From: Spisula solida
Lineage: Eukaryota > Mollusca > Bivalvia > Venerida > Mactridae
Direction of reading: 5' to 3'
Length of the DNA: 64,000 nucleotides
Assembly (NCBI GenBank): GCA_947247005.1
Contig: OX365956.1
Coordinates: forward strand, 13,040,089 to 13,104,088
In this document: positions 10,535-22,800 of the stretch, piece by piece
How positions within the stretch are numbered: the first letter of the stretch is position 1
Layout: every line of letters begins with the position of its first letter
Position numbers and translations under genes: made by a program
Notes under the pieces: model-generated
What the model was told of the DNA's origin: nothing
The model's input: only the letters and a program-made list of their open reading frames with translations
The model's database searches: none

Positions 10535-13500
10535 ATGTTTGTAGCGCAAAAAGTGATTATACTACAATGTTTGCTGGTTTCTGTGTCGACACAATCTCTT
10601 CTGTTTATGATGAAATATTTCGAATATGAGAGCATGAACAGTATGATTAAACTCGTCACAGACGCCAATCTGACACACACGCTAGACCAGGAAGGTACGT
10701 ACAGGGCGATTCATAATAACTGTCCCATTTTCAAACTGTTATGACTTTCGTTCATGTACAAGATACAGGTGTATCATACATCATTTGGAAGCTTATATGA
10801 TAAGGGTTTATCTTAAATAAATAACAAGCACCATAGCGTCATAAACGTTGTCATAAAAGGATGTGTAATTTCCAAGATGTTGCTTTCAAAGCACAATTTA
10901 AAACAGCATAGTTTGGAGTGTCTCTGAAAGCCAATCTCTAAATGTAACCATCACTACAATACATAAACAGTATTCTGATTATGATTTACTGTCTACAGGA
11001 AAGGCACACAGGCTTGTTGAATGGTATCAGCAAATTGTATTAATAGAAGATGACTAGCTGTTAAGCCAAAATAAAAATCCCTGACGTCATCATTAGACAA
11101 AATTGATGTCACATTGAAAATATGGTACAAAATTTAAATCCGTCTTTAGAATCAAATATACATGAAAGTATATAATTTCTTGTATCATATAAAACTTTAA
11201 GATATGTGTATGTTGAATATGTAAATTATTTGTGGGTATACTCAGATTTATAAAAACTGTTTCAGTTGAAAAATGTGACAGATATTATGAATGACCCTGT
11301 ACATACTGTTCGTACATTATTCTAATTGGGTTCAAGGTACATTGCATTTTACAAATTGTGATATTTTCTAAAAAGGTACCCTTTATAACAGCAGTCTTGT
11401 CCTCCTGAAATCAGAACCTTAATTCTATGTGAAAAATTGATAAAGTGTGACGTCATTTGACGTTCTATGGCGTCAGTTCGTTCATATGTGTTTTTATATT
11501 GATCTTTTGCAACCGAATTATGCCTTTGTGTACCGTTGTTTCATACTTGTACTGTTACTATTTCTCCGACATTTACAACAGGTCAATCAGTCGCTGGTTC
11601 GTTTTATTTTCACCCAAATATCTAACACAATTTCTTTTTTTATTATTAAATAAATAGGACCCTACACGCTGTTCGCACCGAATGATGACGCCATTGCTCA
11701 GTTACCAAGAGAGGCATTAGAACGAATTCTGGATGACAAACAGTTTGTTGTCGATCTGTTAAAATACCATATGGTGAATGGTAGATTGTTTTCTCATCAG
11801 ATGTCCAATGATATGACAGTACCAAGTCTATATCAATCAGGGAATACGATGGAAGTTCGCTTCAACCAATACAGATCGGGCGATGTATGTATTGTTCTAT
11901 CTTAGAGGGGTAGCATTTTTAATGTGCATACGCTTCTTACGTACGACATTTATACGTGATTCGTAAGAAATTGTCCGAGGTGTCCCGATCGGAACTACAG
12001 CAACCTTGCATCGAAACGGGGTTGAACTCGAGTACACTCGAGGGTTGAAACTCGACTCGTTTTGCTGCAACTCTAATTAATCGAGTTTACCCTCGTTAGT
12101 CAACTGAACTCGGTCATAATGCATATAACGATAAGACCTAGTGTAAGCTTATTGACTTTGTCTGGCTTTTTTCGATTGAAAAACTGGCATTTTTGTATAC
12201 AAGTGATGGAGCAAATGATATACATTTGACGTCGTCCATTATTACCGTTGTAAAGCATGGTATCCAAACAAGGTAGAGTAAAACTCCCAGTGAATTTGTC
12301 GGTAATGGTCGGGGGTGTTACTGAAATGTCTGTATCTAGTTAATTAATTCGGACTACATGACACGCTTGCTATTTGCAGGTATCTGCCGAGGGAGCCTGG
12401 CTGGAGAACAGGAATAATAATGCGTCCAATGGTGTTTTACATGTAATAGACAAAGTTATGTATCCATTCCCAGAGCAAAATATTCCTCAGCTTCTAACGC
12501 AACAAAAAGGAAGATTCGCAACGTTGCTATCAGGTACTGACAAATTCTTTGTGTGAAGTTTGTTCGCTAGAAGGTACATTCGTGTACTTTATTGTAGTTT
12601 GAGGTCTACTCGTTAGCTGGTACTGGTGTCAACAAGTTATTTGTGTGATGTCTACTCGCTAGCAGGTACTCGTGTGGACAAGTTCTTTGTGTGATGTCTA
12701 CTCGCTAACAGGTACTGGTGTCAACAAATTCTTTGTGCGATGTCTACTCGCTAGCAGGTACTCGAGTGATGTCTACTCGCTAGCAGGTACTCGAGTGATG
12801 TCTACTCGCTAGCAGGTACTCGTGTCAACAAGTTGTTTGTGTGATGGCTACTCGCTAGCAGGTACTGGTGTCAACAAGTTGTTTGTGTGATGTCTACTCG
12901 CTAGCAGGTACTCGTGCCAACAAGTTGTTTGTGTGATGTCTACTCGCTAGCAGGTACTCGTGTCAACAAGTTGTTTGTGTGATGTCTACTCGCTAGCAGG
13001 TACTCGTGTCAACAAGTTGTTTGTGTGATGGCTACTCGTTAGCATGTCCTCGAGTGATGTCTACTGGCTAGCAGGCACTCATGTGAACAAGTTTTTTGTG
13101 TGTCCACTCGCTAGCAGCTACTTACCAATTATTTGTGAGATATATGTTCGCCAGCAGGTTACATTAGCATGGTATTTGTGATTTGGGGTTTACTCGCTAG
13201 CATATACTCGACTAATAAGCTCTGTGATGTATTGTATTACATTCTGAACATATTTCATCCACATTACCTACAACTATTATACTCGTGAGAGTGTCATTGC
13301 AAACCTTTATAGCATGTCTTAATTACAGCTGTGAAGAACACTAGCTCTCTCCAGATATTGGAAGGAGGACCATTTACACTATTCGCACCTACAGAAGAAG
13401 CTTTCCTCAATCTGGGATATGATTTCCGGACCAAACTGTTCGCTAATGTAACCGCTCTCAGAGGTAAATGTGTAGTTTATCCCTAATTAATGTAGGTTTG

Positions 13501-16500
13501 TTGTGAATCAAGTTGTTCTACAGCAGTCACTTAATATATAAATCACTGTTAGCACTTGATGGTTTTCATCAATACTTAGATAAGAAGGCACAACCGCCCG
13601 CATGTCCCCCTTTTTAGGACAAGCACCAACTTAGGGCCATAACGTTACAATTTTATTACAATTATTTGGTCTTGGGTCTTTGGAACGTACGCTCAGATGG
13701 TTAATTTGTTGTGGATTCGGGGTAACATGGCTGCACATCGATGTTAGGTTTGTTAATATATACGAAGCAGTTTGTCTGTTCTTTGTTAATACATAATGCA
13801 TTTATAAATAAGGGGTCACATCAACAAACCAACATGCCGTAATAAATACCAACCTACGCTGACACACCTGTCAACAATCAACAAAACTTCAGTAAATACA
13901 ACTGTAATTAATTTTGATACCTCTAAGTTCATGTACATGTACAACTGTGTTGGTATGTATTGGGATTGTAATTGTTATGTATGTTAATTCACATCTCAAC
14001 CATCTTAAACAAACTATATGACATAATTATAATTTCATTATATATCCGTACACTTGATATTTTGTGCATTTGTTATTGGATTTATTGATGTCATATTTCT
14101 GTTATTTCAATGTTTACTGTTGAGGGCCTTACGGCAGATTGACAATTATGTTAAGTATGTTCCCTCAATAAATAAAGTCTTTATTATTATTATTATAATT
14201 AAAATACTTGAATAACTCCAAAAAACACAGTGTACAGTACCAATAGATTCATATCTGTCTTTGTCGAAATTTTAAGTAAATTCCATGGATATTTAAATCT
14301 ACACGGATAATGTTTTCGCATGTTCTTCCAAAATATAACTCTTTTTGTAGACCTACATTAAGGTTAATTAACACCTAGCGCCATGTTTATTGTTGGAGCA
14401 TGCATAATACTGTTGTAAGTTAAACATGTTTTGTAGATGTATTGAACTATCATTTGATTGGTGGAACACGATGGCAAACAAGCTTCTCCTATGACGATCT
14501 AGTAAACACTGTTTATGGAAGAAATGTTGAAGTCAAAAAGCAATACAAAGGTTGGTGATAAGATTTATGTGTGGAATATGTCATAAAGAACTAAAATACG
14601 AGGTTAACTTGTTTAGTTGATGGAGTACGGTAAGTTTAAATAAGATACCGGTATCCGAGTGTTTGTACTCAATCTGTTTTGTATCATACATGTGTATTTC
14701 AACTGAGAGCGTGGTGGGAAGAAAGGCACACTCAATGCAGCATTATAGTTATCACACTCTTTTCCAGTTTAAACGTATGCATAAGAGAATAATTTCTCCT
14801 GCCTACTAGTAAATTAATGCACTCAGAGGAGGTTTTTGGAAAATTGCAAGACATTTATGATCGAACTTAAACATATGGTGCTTCGGCATTTTGCAAGCTT
14901 AAATAACTTCAAGGTATATCCGAGCTGTATAACATGAACCAGAGTATGAATTAGGGGTATACTGGTACCTAACATATTGATACCTATAGTATACGAGAGC
15001 CAAGATGATCCTATACATCTCACCTGAGACCGTCAACAATTTGAGTGAAAACAATACGTTTATACTAATTTGTATAAATCCAGTTAGGATATTGTGCCAG
15101 TTATGTTGCAGTTTATGTGTACGCAAAAAATCTCAACCATTGTCTAAACCAGTAGAACGAAGTTTAGTATGTTCATTTAGCATTGAAATTATAGTTGTTT
15201 GTACAGTTCAAGCCTAAATATAATTGGTTTTACACAGCTGTGTGAAGTTGGCTCAACATACGACATACGACATACGACATTCAAAAAATCGAATGTCGTC
15301 CAGCTCGACATACGACATTGGACGACATTCAAAAAATCGAATGTCGTCCAGCTCGACATACGACATTGGACGACATTCAAAAAATCATCAAAAATCGAAT
15401 GTCGTCCAGCTCGACATTGGACGACATTGGACGACATTCAAAAAATCGTCTAAAATCGAATGTCGTCCAGCTCGACATTGGACGACATTGGACGACATTC
15501 AAAAAATCATCAAAAATCCAATGTCGTCCAGATCGACATTGGACGACATTGGACGACATTCAAAAAATCATCAAAAATCCAATGTCGTCCAGCTCGACAT
15601 TGGACGACATTGGACGACATTCAAAAAATCATCAAAAATCCAATGTCGTCCAGCTCGACATTGGACGACATTGGACGACATTCAAAAAATCGTCTAAAAT
15701 CGAATGTCGTCCAGATCGACATTGGACGACATTGGACGACATTCAAAAAATCTTCAAAAATCGAATGTCGTCCAGCTCGACATTGGACGACATTGGACGA
15801 CATTCAAAAAATCGTCTAAAATCGAATGTCGTCCAGCTCGACATTGGACGACATTGGACGACATTCAAAAAATCGTCTAAAATCGAATGTCGTCCAGCTC
15901 GACATTGGACGACATTGGACGACATTCAAAAAATCGTCTAAAATCGAATGTCGTCCAGCTCGACATTGGACGACATTGGACGACATTCAAAAAATCATCA
16001 AAAATCCAATGTCGTCCAGATCGACATTGGACGACATTGGACGACATTCAAAAAATCATCAAAAATCCAATGTCGTCCAGCTCGACATTGGACGACATTG
16101 GACGACATTCAAAAAATCATCAAAAATCCAATGTCGTCCAGCTCGACATTGGACGACATTGGACGACATTCAAAAAATCGTCTAAAATCGAATGTCGTCC
16201 AGATCGACATTGGACGACATTGGACGACATTCAAAAAATCTTCAAAAATCGAATGTCGTCCAGCTCGACATTGGACGACATTGGACGACATTCAAAAAAT
16301 CGTCTAAAATCGAATGTCGTCCAGCTCGACATTGGACGACATTGGACGACATTGGACGACATTCAAAAAATCGTCTAAAATCGAATGTCGTCCAGCTCGA
16401 CATTGGACGACATTGGACGACATTAAAAAAATCGTCTAAAATCGAATGTCGTCCAGCTCGACATTGGACGACATTGGACGACATTCAAAAAATCATCAAA

Positions 16501-19500
16501 AATCCAATGTCGTCCAGCTCGACATTGGACGACATTGGACGACATTCAAAAAATCGTCTAAAATCGAATGTCGTCCAGATCGACATTGGACGACATTGGA
16601 CGACATTCAAAAAATCATCAAAAATCCAATGTCGTCCAGCTCGACATTGGACGACATTGGACGACATTCAAAAAATCATCAAAAATCGAATGTCGTCCAG
16701 CTCGACATTGGACGACATTCAAAAAATCGTCTAAAATCGAATGTCGTCCAGATCGACATAGGACGACATTGGACGACATTCAAAAAATCATCAAAAATCG
16801 AATGTCGTCCAGATCGACATTGGACGACATTGGACGACATTCAAAAAATCGTCTAAAATCGAATGTCGTCCAGCTCGACATTGGACGACATTGGACGACA
16901 TTCAAAAAATCGTCTAAAATCGAATGTCGTCCAGATCGACATTGGACGACATTGGACGACATTCAAAAAATCATCAAATATCCAATGTCGTCCAGCTCGA
17001 CATTGGACGACATTGGACGACATTCAAAAAATCATCAAAAATCCAATGTCGTCCAGCTCGACATTGGACGACATTGGACGACATTCAAAAAATCGTCTAA
17101 AATCGAATGTCGTCCAGCTCGACATTGGACGACATTGGACGACATTGGACGACATTCAAAAAATCGCCTAAAATCGAATGTCGTCCAGCTCGACATTGGA
17201 CGACATTGGACGACATTCAAAAAATCATCTAAAATCGAATGTCGTCCAGCTCGACATTGGACGACATTGGACGACATTCAAAAAATCGTCTAAAATCGAA
17301 TGTCGTCCAGATCGACATTGGACGACATTGGACGACATTCAAAAAATCATCAAAAATCCAATGTCGTCCAGCTCGACATTGGACGACATTGGACGACATT
17401 CAAAAAATCATCAAAAATCGAATGTCGTCCAGCTCGACATTGGACGACATTGGACGACATTCAAAAAATCGTCTAAAATCGAATGTCGTCCAGATCGACA
17501 TAGGACGACATTGGACGACATTCAAAAAATCATCAAAAATCGAATGTCGTCCAGATCGACATTGGACGACATTGGACGACATTCAAAAAATCGTCTAAAA
17601 TCGAATGTCGTCCAGCTCGACATTGGACGACATTGGACGACATTCAAAAAATCGTCTAAAATCGAATGTCGTCCAGATCGACATTGGACGACATTGGACG
17701 ACATTCAAAAAATCATCAAAAATCGAATGTCGTCCAGATCGACATTGGACGACATTGGACGACATTCAAAAAATCGTCTAAAATCGAATGTATAATAACA
17801 TTAAGGCGTGCATTTAATATACGATCATTATTTCTGTTATTCTATGTTAACTTTGAACGTCTCAACTGACAAAGCACATTTCTCTGTTATATTATGCTAA
17901 TAATCTTACTTACATTTAGATCTAGCATATTTACCCATATCAGAACGGCCTATCTAAACGTAATCAATTTCCGCGACTTTACCTTGTTTACGTGTGCATG
18001 TTTGGATTTAAAATGTTGCACTTTTTGTTCAATCATTGTAGAATGAACGAATATTGTCACTTGCTGATGTAAGGAGTCAGTCATGTAAAGTTTGTATTTG
18101 TTGATACTTTATTGTCCGCTATATTGTTTTTCTTTGTGATGAGTCGCTTAGCAACCGTAGGAGTTTAAATTATTCAATGTGCGAAACAACTTATTTGGTT
18201 TCTACAATCTTTAATCTTAGCATCAGGAAACGCAATTTGAGGTTATTTTGGTTGCATGGCTATTCACAGAAGTTTAAGTGGGGCGTTTCTTTTCGTGAAT
18301 TTCAACGGTACACAATGCACAAAATTTCGGAAACATAACAAAATATAGTTTTATTTACTTAATCAATTTGGTTAGGGGAGTTTATAGATTCGCTAAGACT
18401 TGTGTACTTTCAGTAAATCGTGAATAGTTTGGAATATTTGCGAGTTGCTTTGCGATATTACCGGATATTTTGGTTTTACTTTATACTTTTCTTGTGTCAA
18501 CTGGAATATTTGTTATAATAATAGTTCTGTTAATAAAGTCACGGACATTTAATCTAAACTTGTGTTTGTTCAATAATTACTAGTTATGTTCAGGCAGCCT
18601 GACAAGGATTTAAGATAATATTTTGAATGCTCTGGTTCGTCCGTCTGTTGTATACTAGTATCTACAGTTGCTGTCCACGGTGCCTAAGAGTCGAGTGACA
18701 CTCGACACAAAAGTAGCCTATTCATGGGTAGGTGACAACTAAAATGCAACAAGCAATGTTAAATACTAATAGAACAGTGTATAAACGAGTCAACTTCCGG
18801 TTATCACAATAAGGAGTACACGTTGACTTGTATAGTATTGCAATAAGTCGTACAGTGATGGGAAATAACCGGATATTTCAATCACAATAAGTCATAAAAG
18901 TTAAATTGTATAGTATCACAATAAGTTGTACAGTGATTTGGTTTATATATGGAATATATAACTGTCGGCATGAATTATCAACATATTGTACGAACCCGGG
19001 AATCCAAAATGACGTCAAAGATGGACGCCATATAAATTACGAATACACCTGAAATTATATGTGATGCAATTTGATATTTATGTACATATGTAGTCTCCAA
19101 TGCTGGTTTGGTTATTATTCATTTCAAAATGCGCATGAAATGACATAAAACAAATCGAAAAAACTTACGAGGTTTGACCGCAAAACTTGAGTAATGCTGT
19201 GTACACTTCCGTTAGTGGAAAGTGCACAGCCGAACCACAGGGTCAGAATCAGTCTAGCTATGCGTTCAACATACACTATTACATCATGATTGGTAAGCGA
19301 AACAATAGGGACGTGGATAAACACATACTAGTTCGTTACCCATGTGTATGTAGTTTTTACAGGTATCGGACTTGCGATAGACGTAATTGATACCCCAATC
19401 ATACGAATCTCGAATCAGCCGGAATGGGTCCGAATGAGTCGGAATTAATAAAAACTAAAAATTTGAAACAAATTCCGAATGATGATTCGAAATGACCAAA

Positions 19501-20994
19501 ATTATTACAGCTTGTCTAAATGTCGTTAGAAATACTTCTAAGATAATTCGAATACAATTCAAATAAAATTCGAATATAACAATCATGCATTTCGAATCCG
19601 CCGACAGCGGAGAATGTGCACGCATATGTTTCCATAATACGGTACACACAATCATGGGACCGTTGTGAACGGGATTTCGCGCGGGTATAAATAACTACAT
19701 ACACTGGTTTTAATTATTGTTTTGAATGGGGTCAAAATGCCGTAACAATATTTAAAATGTAATCATCACTGCGGTATACTGTACACAGGATATTGCTAGT
19801 AAAGGTGAGTAATGTAATTAATTTTCGCGACATTCTAGTGTACACCAGAGACGATATTTTCCAAATTACTGACTACTAACATCATCTCAACTATGTTTTA
19901 GCGTCTTCGAGCTGCAAGGCATTCAATTACTGACAACGTTTTGAATGTCGTCCAATGTCGTCCAATGTCGAGCTGGACGACATTCGATTTTAGACGATTT
20001 TTTGAATGTCGTCCAATGTCGTCCAATGTCGAGCTGGACGACATTCGATTTTAGATGATTTTTTGAATGTCGTCCAATGTCGTCCAATGTCGAGCTGGAC
20101 GACATTCGATTTTAGGCGATTTTTTGAATGTCGTCCAATGTCGTCCAATGTCGTCCAATGTCGAGCTGGACGACATTCGATTTTAGATGATTTTTTGAAT
20201 GTCGTCCAATGTCGTCCAATGTCGAGCTGGACGACATTCGATTTTTGATGATATTTGAATGTCGTCCAATGTCGTCCAATGTCGAGCTGGACGACATTCG
20301 ATTTTTGATGATTTTTTGAATGTCGTCCAATGTCGTATGTCGAGCTGGACGACATTCGATTTTTTGAATGTCGTCCAATGTCGTATGTCGAGCTGGACGA
20401 CATTCGATTTTTTGAATGTCGTATGTCGTATGTCGTATGTTGAGCCAACTTCACACAGCTGTTTTACACCGTTACAGTGAACTCGAACGCTGCGTCACTG
20501 AATTTTTATTCTGACTGAACTATATATGTTTATAATATCGACACTACTATTACTATTCACTTTTTACGATTCAAAGCCCTATGACGCAAGTACATTACAC
20601 ATGCCCGTTCGTACGTCTTTCTGTCTGTTTATGGCCATATCTATGAAACTGATGTGGGAATCTGTGGACCTGCAAGTTGTTATACAGTAAAGGTCCCTGA
20701 ATAAAACATAATGGCTATCTAAAAAGTGTTGACTCACAGTCACAATTAAGAGACGCAGTGTTGGGACATCTGTATCCAAGTGATGCATCTGTAGCATATT
20801 ATTCAATTTGATAAATAATATTTATAAATTAAGAATCATAATTAAAATTAATTTAAATAAATATTATTTCAAAATCAATTCCAGGACCTTTCACCGTGAA
20901 TGGTGCGGCTATAGAGGAGGCCGATATCCCGGTAACCAACGGTGTGATCCATCAAATAGGGGCCGTGTTGATCCCTCCTGACTTCAAATACTAG
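10535..20994 (+). CDS. FAS1-A: secreted protein with two fasciclin domains, 299 aa
   Basis: Six coding exons: 10535-10694, 11658-11884, 12380-12533, 13329-13463, 14437-14550 and 20885-20994. They sum to 900 nt, with GT/AG borders and phases 1,0,1,1,1. The start ATG opens a signal peptide (MFVAQKVIILQCLLVSVSTQ), so the product is probably secreted. Two FAS1 domains follow (about residues 35-178 and 182-294). Each shows the conserved first motif (YTLFAPNDDAI; FTLFAPTEEAF) and the later YH motif (LLKYHMVNG; LNYHLIGG). The second domain ends with TNGVIHQIGAVLIPP, and no transmembrane or GPI segment follows. FAS1 domains mediate extracellular adhesion in periostin- and TGFBI-like proteins. Intron 3 holds a 46-bp minisatellite; intron 5 (6.3 kb) holds a MITE split by a 5.2-kb foldback element. 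Very similar to FAS1-B except in exons 1 and 5. Confidence 0.93.
10695..11657. other. FAS1-A intron 1
   Basis: Donor GTACGT, acceptor AAATAG. AT-rich without recognised repeats. Small open frames near the acceptor are chance frames in a T-rich tract. Confidence 0.7.
11885..12379. other. FAS1-A intron 2
   Basis: Donor GTATGT, acceptor TTGCAG. It contains an imperfect palindromic tract rich in CTCGA around 12025-12115. No mobile element was identified. Confidence 0.6.
12534..13215 (+). repeat. 46-bp minisatellite starting at the FAS1-A exon 3 donor
   Basis: The array begins at the exon 3 donor (TCAG|GTACTGACAAATTC). Each 46-bp unit repeats the sequence around it: CTAGCAGGTACTGGTGTCAA then TTCTTTGTGTGATGTCTACT. 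Units are partly deleted in places and degenerate towards the right. Each intact unit therefore carries another CAG|GTACT, a plausible 5' splice site. A single related unit lies at the matching place in FAS1-B (25735-25775), so the seed predates the duplication. Confidence 0.85.
13464..14436. other. FAS1-A intron 4 with possible retroposon tail
   Basis: The left part is unremarkable. Around 14160-14200 the sequence CCCTCAATAAATAAAGTC followed by a short (TTA)n run looks like the 3' end of a retroposed element. Its 5' border could not be placed. Confidence 0.4.
15073..15234. mobile_element. MITE family 1, left part split by foldback element
   Basis: It begins TATAAATCCAGTTAGGATAT and runs to ATTGGTTTTACA, where the foldback element starts. 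The remaining part resumes at 20469 (CCGTTACAGTG) and ends at 20524. Removing the insert and one TTTTACA gives a continuous 218-bp copy that matches intact copies at 43350-43564 and 45458-45673. Confidence 0.88.
15228..15234. repeat. Target-site duplication, left, foldback copy 1
   Basis: TTTTACA here is repeated exactly at 20462-20468 on the other side of the element. The related MITE copy at 45458-45673 has this stretch only once (GGTTTAACACCG). Confidence 0.88.
15253..17790 (+). repeat. 61-bp satellite array, left arm of foldback copy 1
   Basis: The outer three units are short (about 45 bp and up, with ATACGACATTGG). Inwards they settle into about 40 units of 61 bp: GACATTGGACGACATTGGAC, GACATTCAAAAAATCGTCTA, AAATCGAATGTCGTCCAGCT plus C. 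Variants exchange GTCTAAAATCG for ATCAAAAATCC and AGCTC for AGATC. Within each unit GAATGTCGTCCA and TGGACGACATTC are complementary. The 61-bp period shifts frame every unit and happens to avoid stops, giving spurious long frames on both strands. Confidence 0.95.
17791..19937. other. Unique interior of foldback copy 1
   Basis: About 2.15 kb of AT-rich sequence between the arms. No transposase, RNA gene or convincing exon is seen. Two copies of a short motif (TATAGTATTGCAATAAGTCG and TATAGTATCACAATAAGTTG) lie about 80 bp apart near 18830-18940. I could not match it to the interior of copy 2. Confidence 0.6.
19938..20448 (-). repeat. 61-bp satellite array, right arm of foldback copy 1
   Basis: About eight units of the satellite seen at 15253-17790, in inverted orientation, ending outward with the same short terminal units and ATACGAC steps. 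It is much shorter than the left arm, so the arrays changed length independently after, or between, transpositions. Confidence 0.95.
20462..20524. mobile_element. Right target duplication and remaining part of split MITE
   Basis: 20462-20468 is the second TTTTACA. 20469-20524 is the rest of the family 1 MITE, ending CTGACTGAACTATA as its terminal inverted repeat. Confidence 0.85.
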
Positions 20995-21148
20995 ATCATT
21001 TATGTATACAATACAAAGTCGTATTTATGTGTTGATTCATAACAAAAATATCAACAAATTACCAAACAGTCGACTGTACGTTATTTATTAGTTAGTTTGA
21101 ATGAAAATTGCGTCTAATGTACACATAGTGAGTTATTTAATATGTTTC

Positions 21149-21154
21149 AATAAA
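21149..21154 (+). terminator. Poly(A) signal of FAS1-A
   Basis: AATAAA about 155 bp after the stop codon TAG at 20992-20994. Confidence 0.6.
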
Positions 21155-21289
21155 ACGACTTTGATTCATTGGTAAAGTGGTCGAAGTCATAGAAATGAAA
21201 AAGTGTATCTACGACTGTATTAACTTGATCAACTCAAACAGTATTTTTTGATTAAGAGACAATAAGGTCAGAATTTGTTGACATTGCAG

Positions 21290-22340
21290 AAAACATGTTG
21301 GGACAATACACACAGTATTCGTTGACAATACAGATTGAATGTTGGGACAATACACACAGTATTCGTTGACAATACAGATTAAATGTTGGGACAATACACA
21401 CAGTATTCGTTGACAATACATATTGAATGTTGGGACAATACACACAGTATTCGTTGACAATACATATTGAATGTTGGGACAATACACACAGTATTCGTTG
21501 ACAATACATATTGAATGTTGGGACAATACACACAGTATTCGTTGACAATACAGATTGAATGTTGGGACAATACACACAGTATTCGTTGACAATACAGATT
21601 GAATGTTGGGACAATACCCAAAGTATTCGTTGACAATACATATTGAATGTTGGGACAATATACACAGTATTCGTTGACAATACAGATTGAATGTTGGGAC
21701 AATACACACAGTATTCGTTGACAATACATATTGAATGTTGGGACAATACACACAGTATTCGTTGACAATACAGATTGAATGTTGGGACAATACACACAGT
21801 ATTCGTTGACAATACATGTTGAATGTTGGGACAATACACACAGTATTCGTTGACAATACAGATTGAATGTTGGGACAATACACACAGTATTCGTTGACAA
21901 TACATATTGAATGTTGGGACAATACACACAGTATTCGTTGACAATACAGATTAAATATTGGGACAATACACACAGTATTCGTTGACAATACATATTGAAT
22001 GTTGGGACAATACACACAGTATTCGTTGACAATACAGATTGAATGTAGAGACAATACGCACAGTATTTGTTAACAATTCAGATAGCATAAAGAGACTTAC
22101 CTTCAGTATTTGTTAACAATTCAGATTGAATGTAGAGACAATACGCACAGTATTTTTTGACAATGCAGAAGAGCACACAGAGACAATACGTACAAATTTG
22201 TTAACACTACAGATTGAATGCAGAGACAATACGTACAATATTTGTTGACAATGCAGAAAACATGAAGGGACAATATACACAATATTTGTTGACATTGCAG
22301 AAAGCATGTAGAGACAATACGCACACTATTTGTTGACAAT
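21290..22340. repeat. 44-bp minisatellite, about 17 regular units then degenerate ones
   Basis: The unit is ACAATACACACAGTATTCGT, TGACAATACAGATTGAATGT plus TGGG, 44 bp by count, nearly perfect to about 22050. From there to about 22340 units are diverged (GTAGAGACAATACGCACAG; TTGACAATGCAGAAAACATG). Open frames up to 281 codons on the minus strand are artefacts of the repeat. Confidence 0.92.
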
Positions 22341-22375
22341 GCAGAAAACATGTATATACAATACGCATGTAGTAT

Positions 22376-22800
22376 TTGTTGACAATACAGAAAGCATGGA
22401 GAAGTATGACAATGCAGAAAGCATTGAGAAGTATGACAATGCAGAAAGCATTAAGAAGAATGACAATGCAGAAATCATTAAGAAGTATGACAATGCCGAA
22501 ATCATTGATAAGTATGACAATGCAGAAAGCATTGAGAAGTTTGACAATGCAGAAAGCACTGAGAAGTTTGACAATGCAGAAAGCATTGAGAACTATGACA
22601 ATGCAGATAGCATTGAGAAGTATGACAATGCAGAAAGCATTGAGAAGTATGACAATGCAGAAATCATTGAGAACTATGACAATGCAGATAGCATTGAGAA
22701 GTATGACAATGCAGAAAGCATTGAGAAATATGACAATGCAGAAATCATTGATAAGTATGACAATGCAGAAAGCATTGAGAAGTATGACAATGCAGGAATA
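22376..22800. repeat. 27-bp minisatellite, about 15 units
   Basis: The unit TATGACAATGCAGAAAGCAT plus TGAGAAG repeats every 27 bp. It shares TTGACAATGCAGAAA with the degenerate end of the neighbouring 44-bp array, so it probably arose from it. As 27 is divisible by three, frames stay open on both strands, but the peptides are pure repeat without a start context or splice partners. Confidence 0.9.

Larger units (their letters stand above)
15235..20461. mobile_element. Foldback-type transposon, copy 1, minisatellite arms
   Basis: The termini are CAGCTGTGTGAAGTTGGC and its exact complement, followed on both sides by CTCAACATACGACATACGAC and then by tandem arrays. The left arm is about 2.55 kb (to 17790) and the right arm about 0.52 kb (from about 19938), in inverted orientation. 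The unique interior is about 2.15 kb. It is flanked by a perfect 7-bp duplication, TTTTACA. No transposase frame is seen, so it must move in trans if at all. Known families with such structure include Drosophila FB (9-bp duplications) and Galileo of the P superfamily (7-bp duplications, CA...TG ends). The 7-bp duplication and CA...TG ends fit the latter, but the assignment is inference. It lies in intron 5 of FAS1-A. Confidence 0.9.

Noticed and set aside
15253..17790. CRISPR-like array
   Set aside because: Regular repeats here have no unique spacers: whole 61-bp units are alike, and the host is eukaryotic.
15224..17869. Many overlapping open frames of 60-241 codons on both strands in the 61-bp arrays (also 19923-20480, 35318-35846 and 36908-38139)
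   Set aside because: All are translations of the satellite unit; the 61-bp period rotates through three frames that lack stops. There are no splice signals or variation pattern expected of proteins.
15235..20461. Helitron or rolling-circle element with internal tandem repeats
   Set aside because: Bivalve Helitron-like elements can hold tandem repeats, but here there are symmetrical inverted termini and 7-bp target duplications, which Helitrons lack.
21209..22054. 281-codon and other long frames in the 44-bp array
   Set aside because: Pure tandem repeat translation, equally open in several frames of the minus strand.
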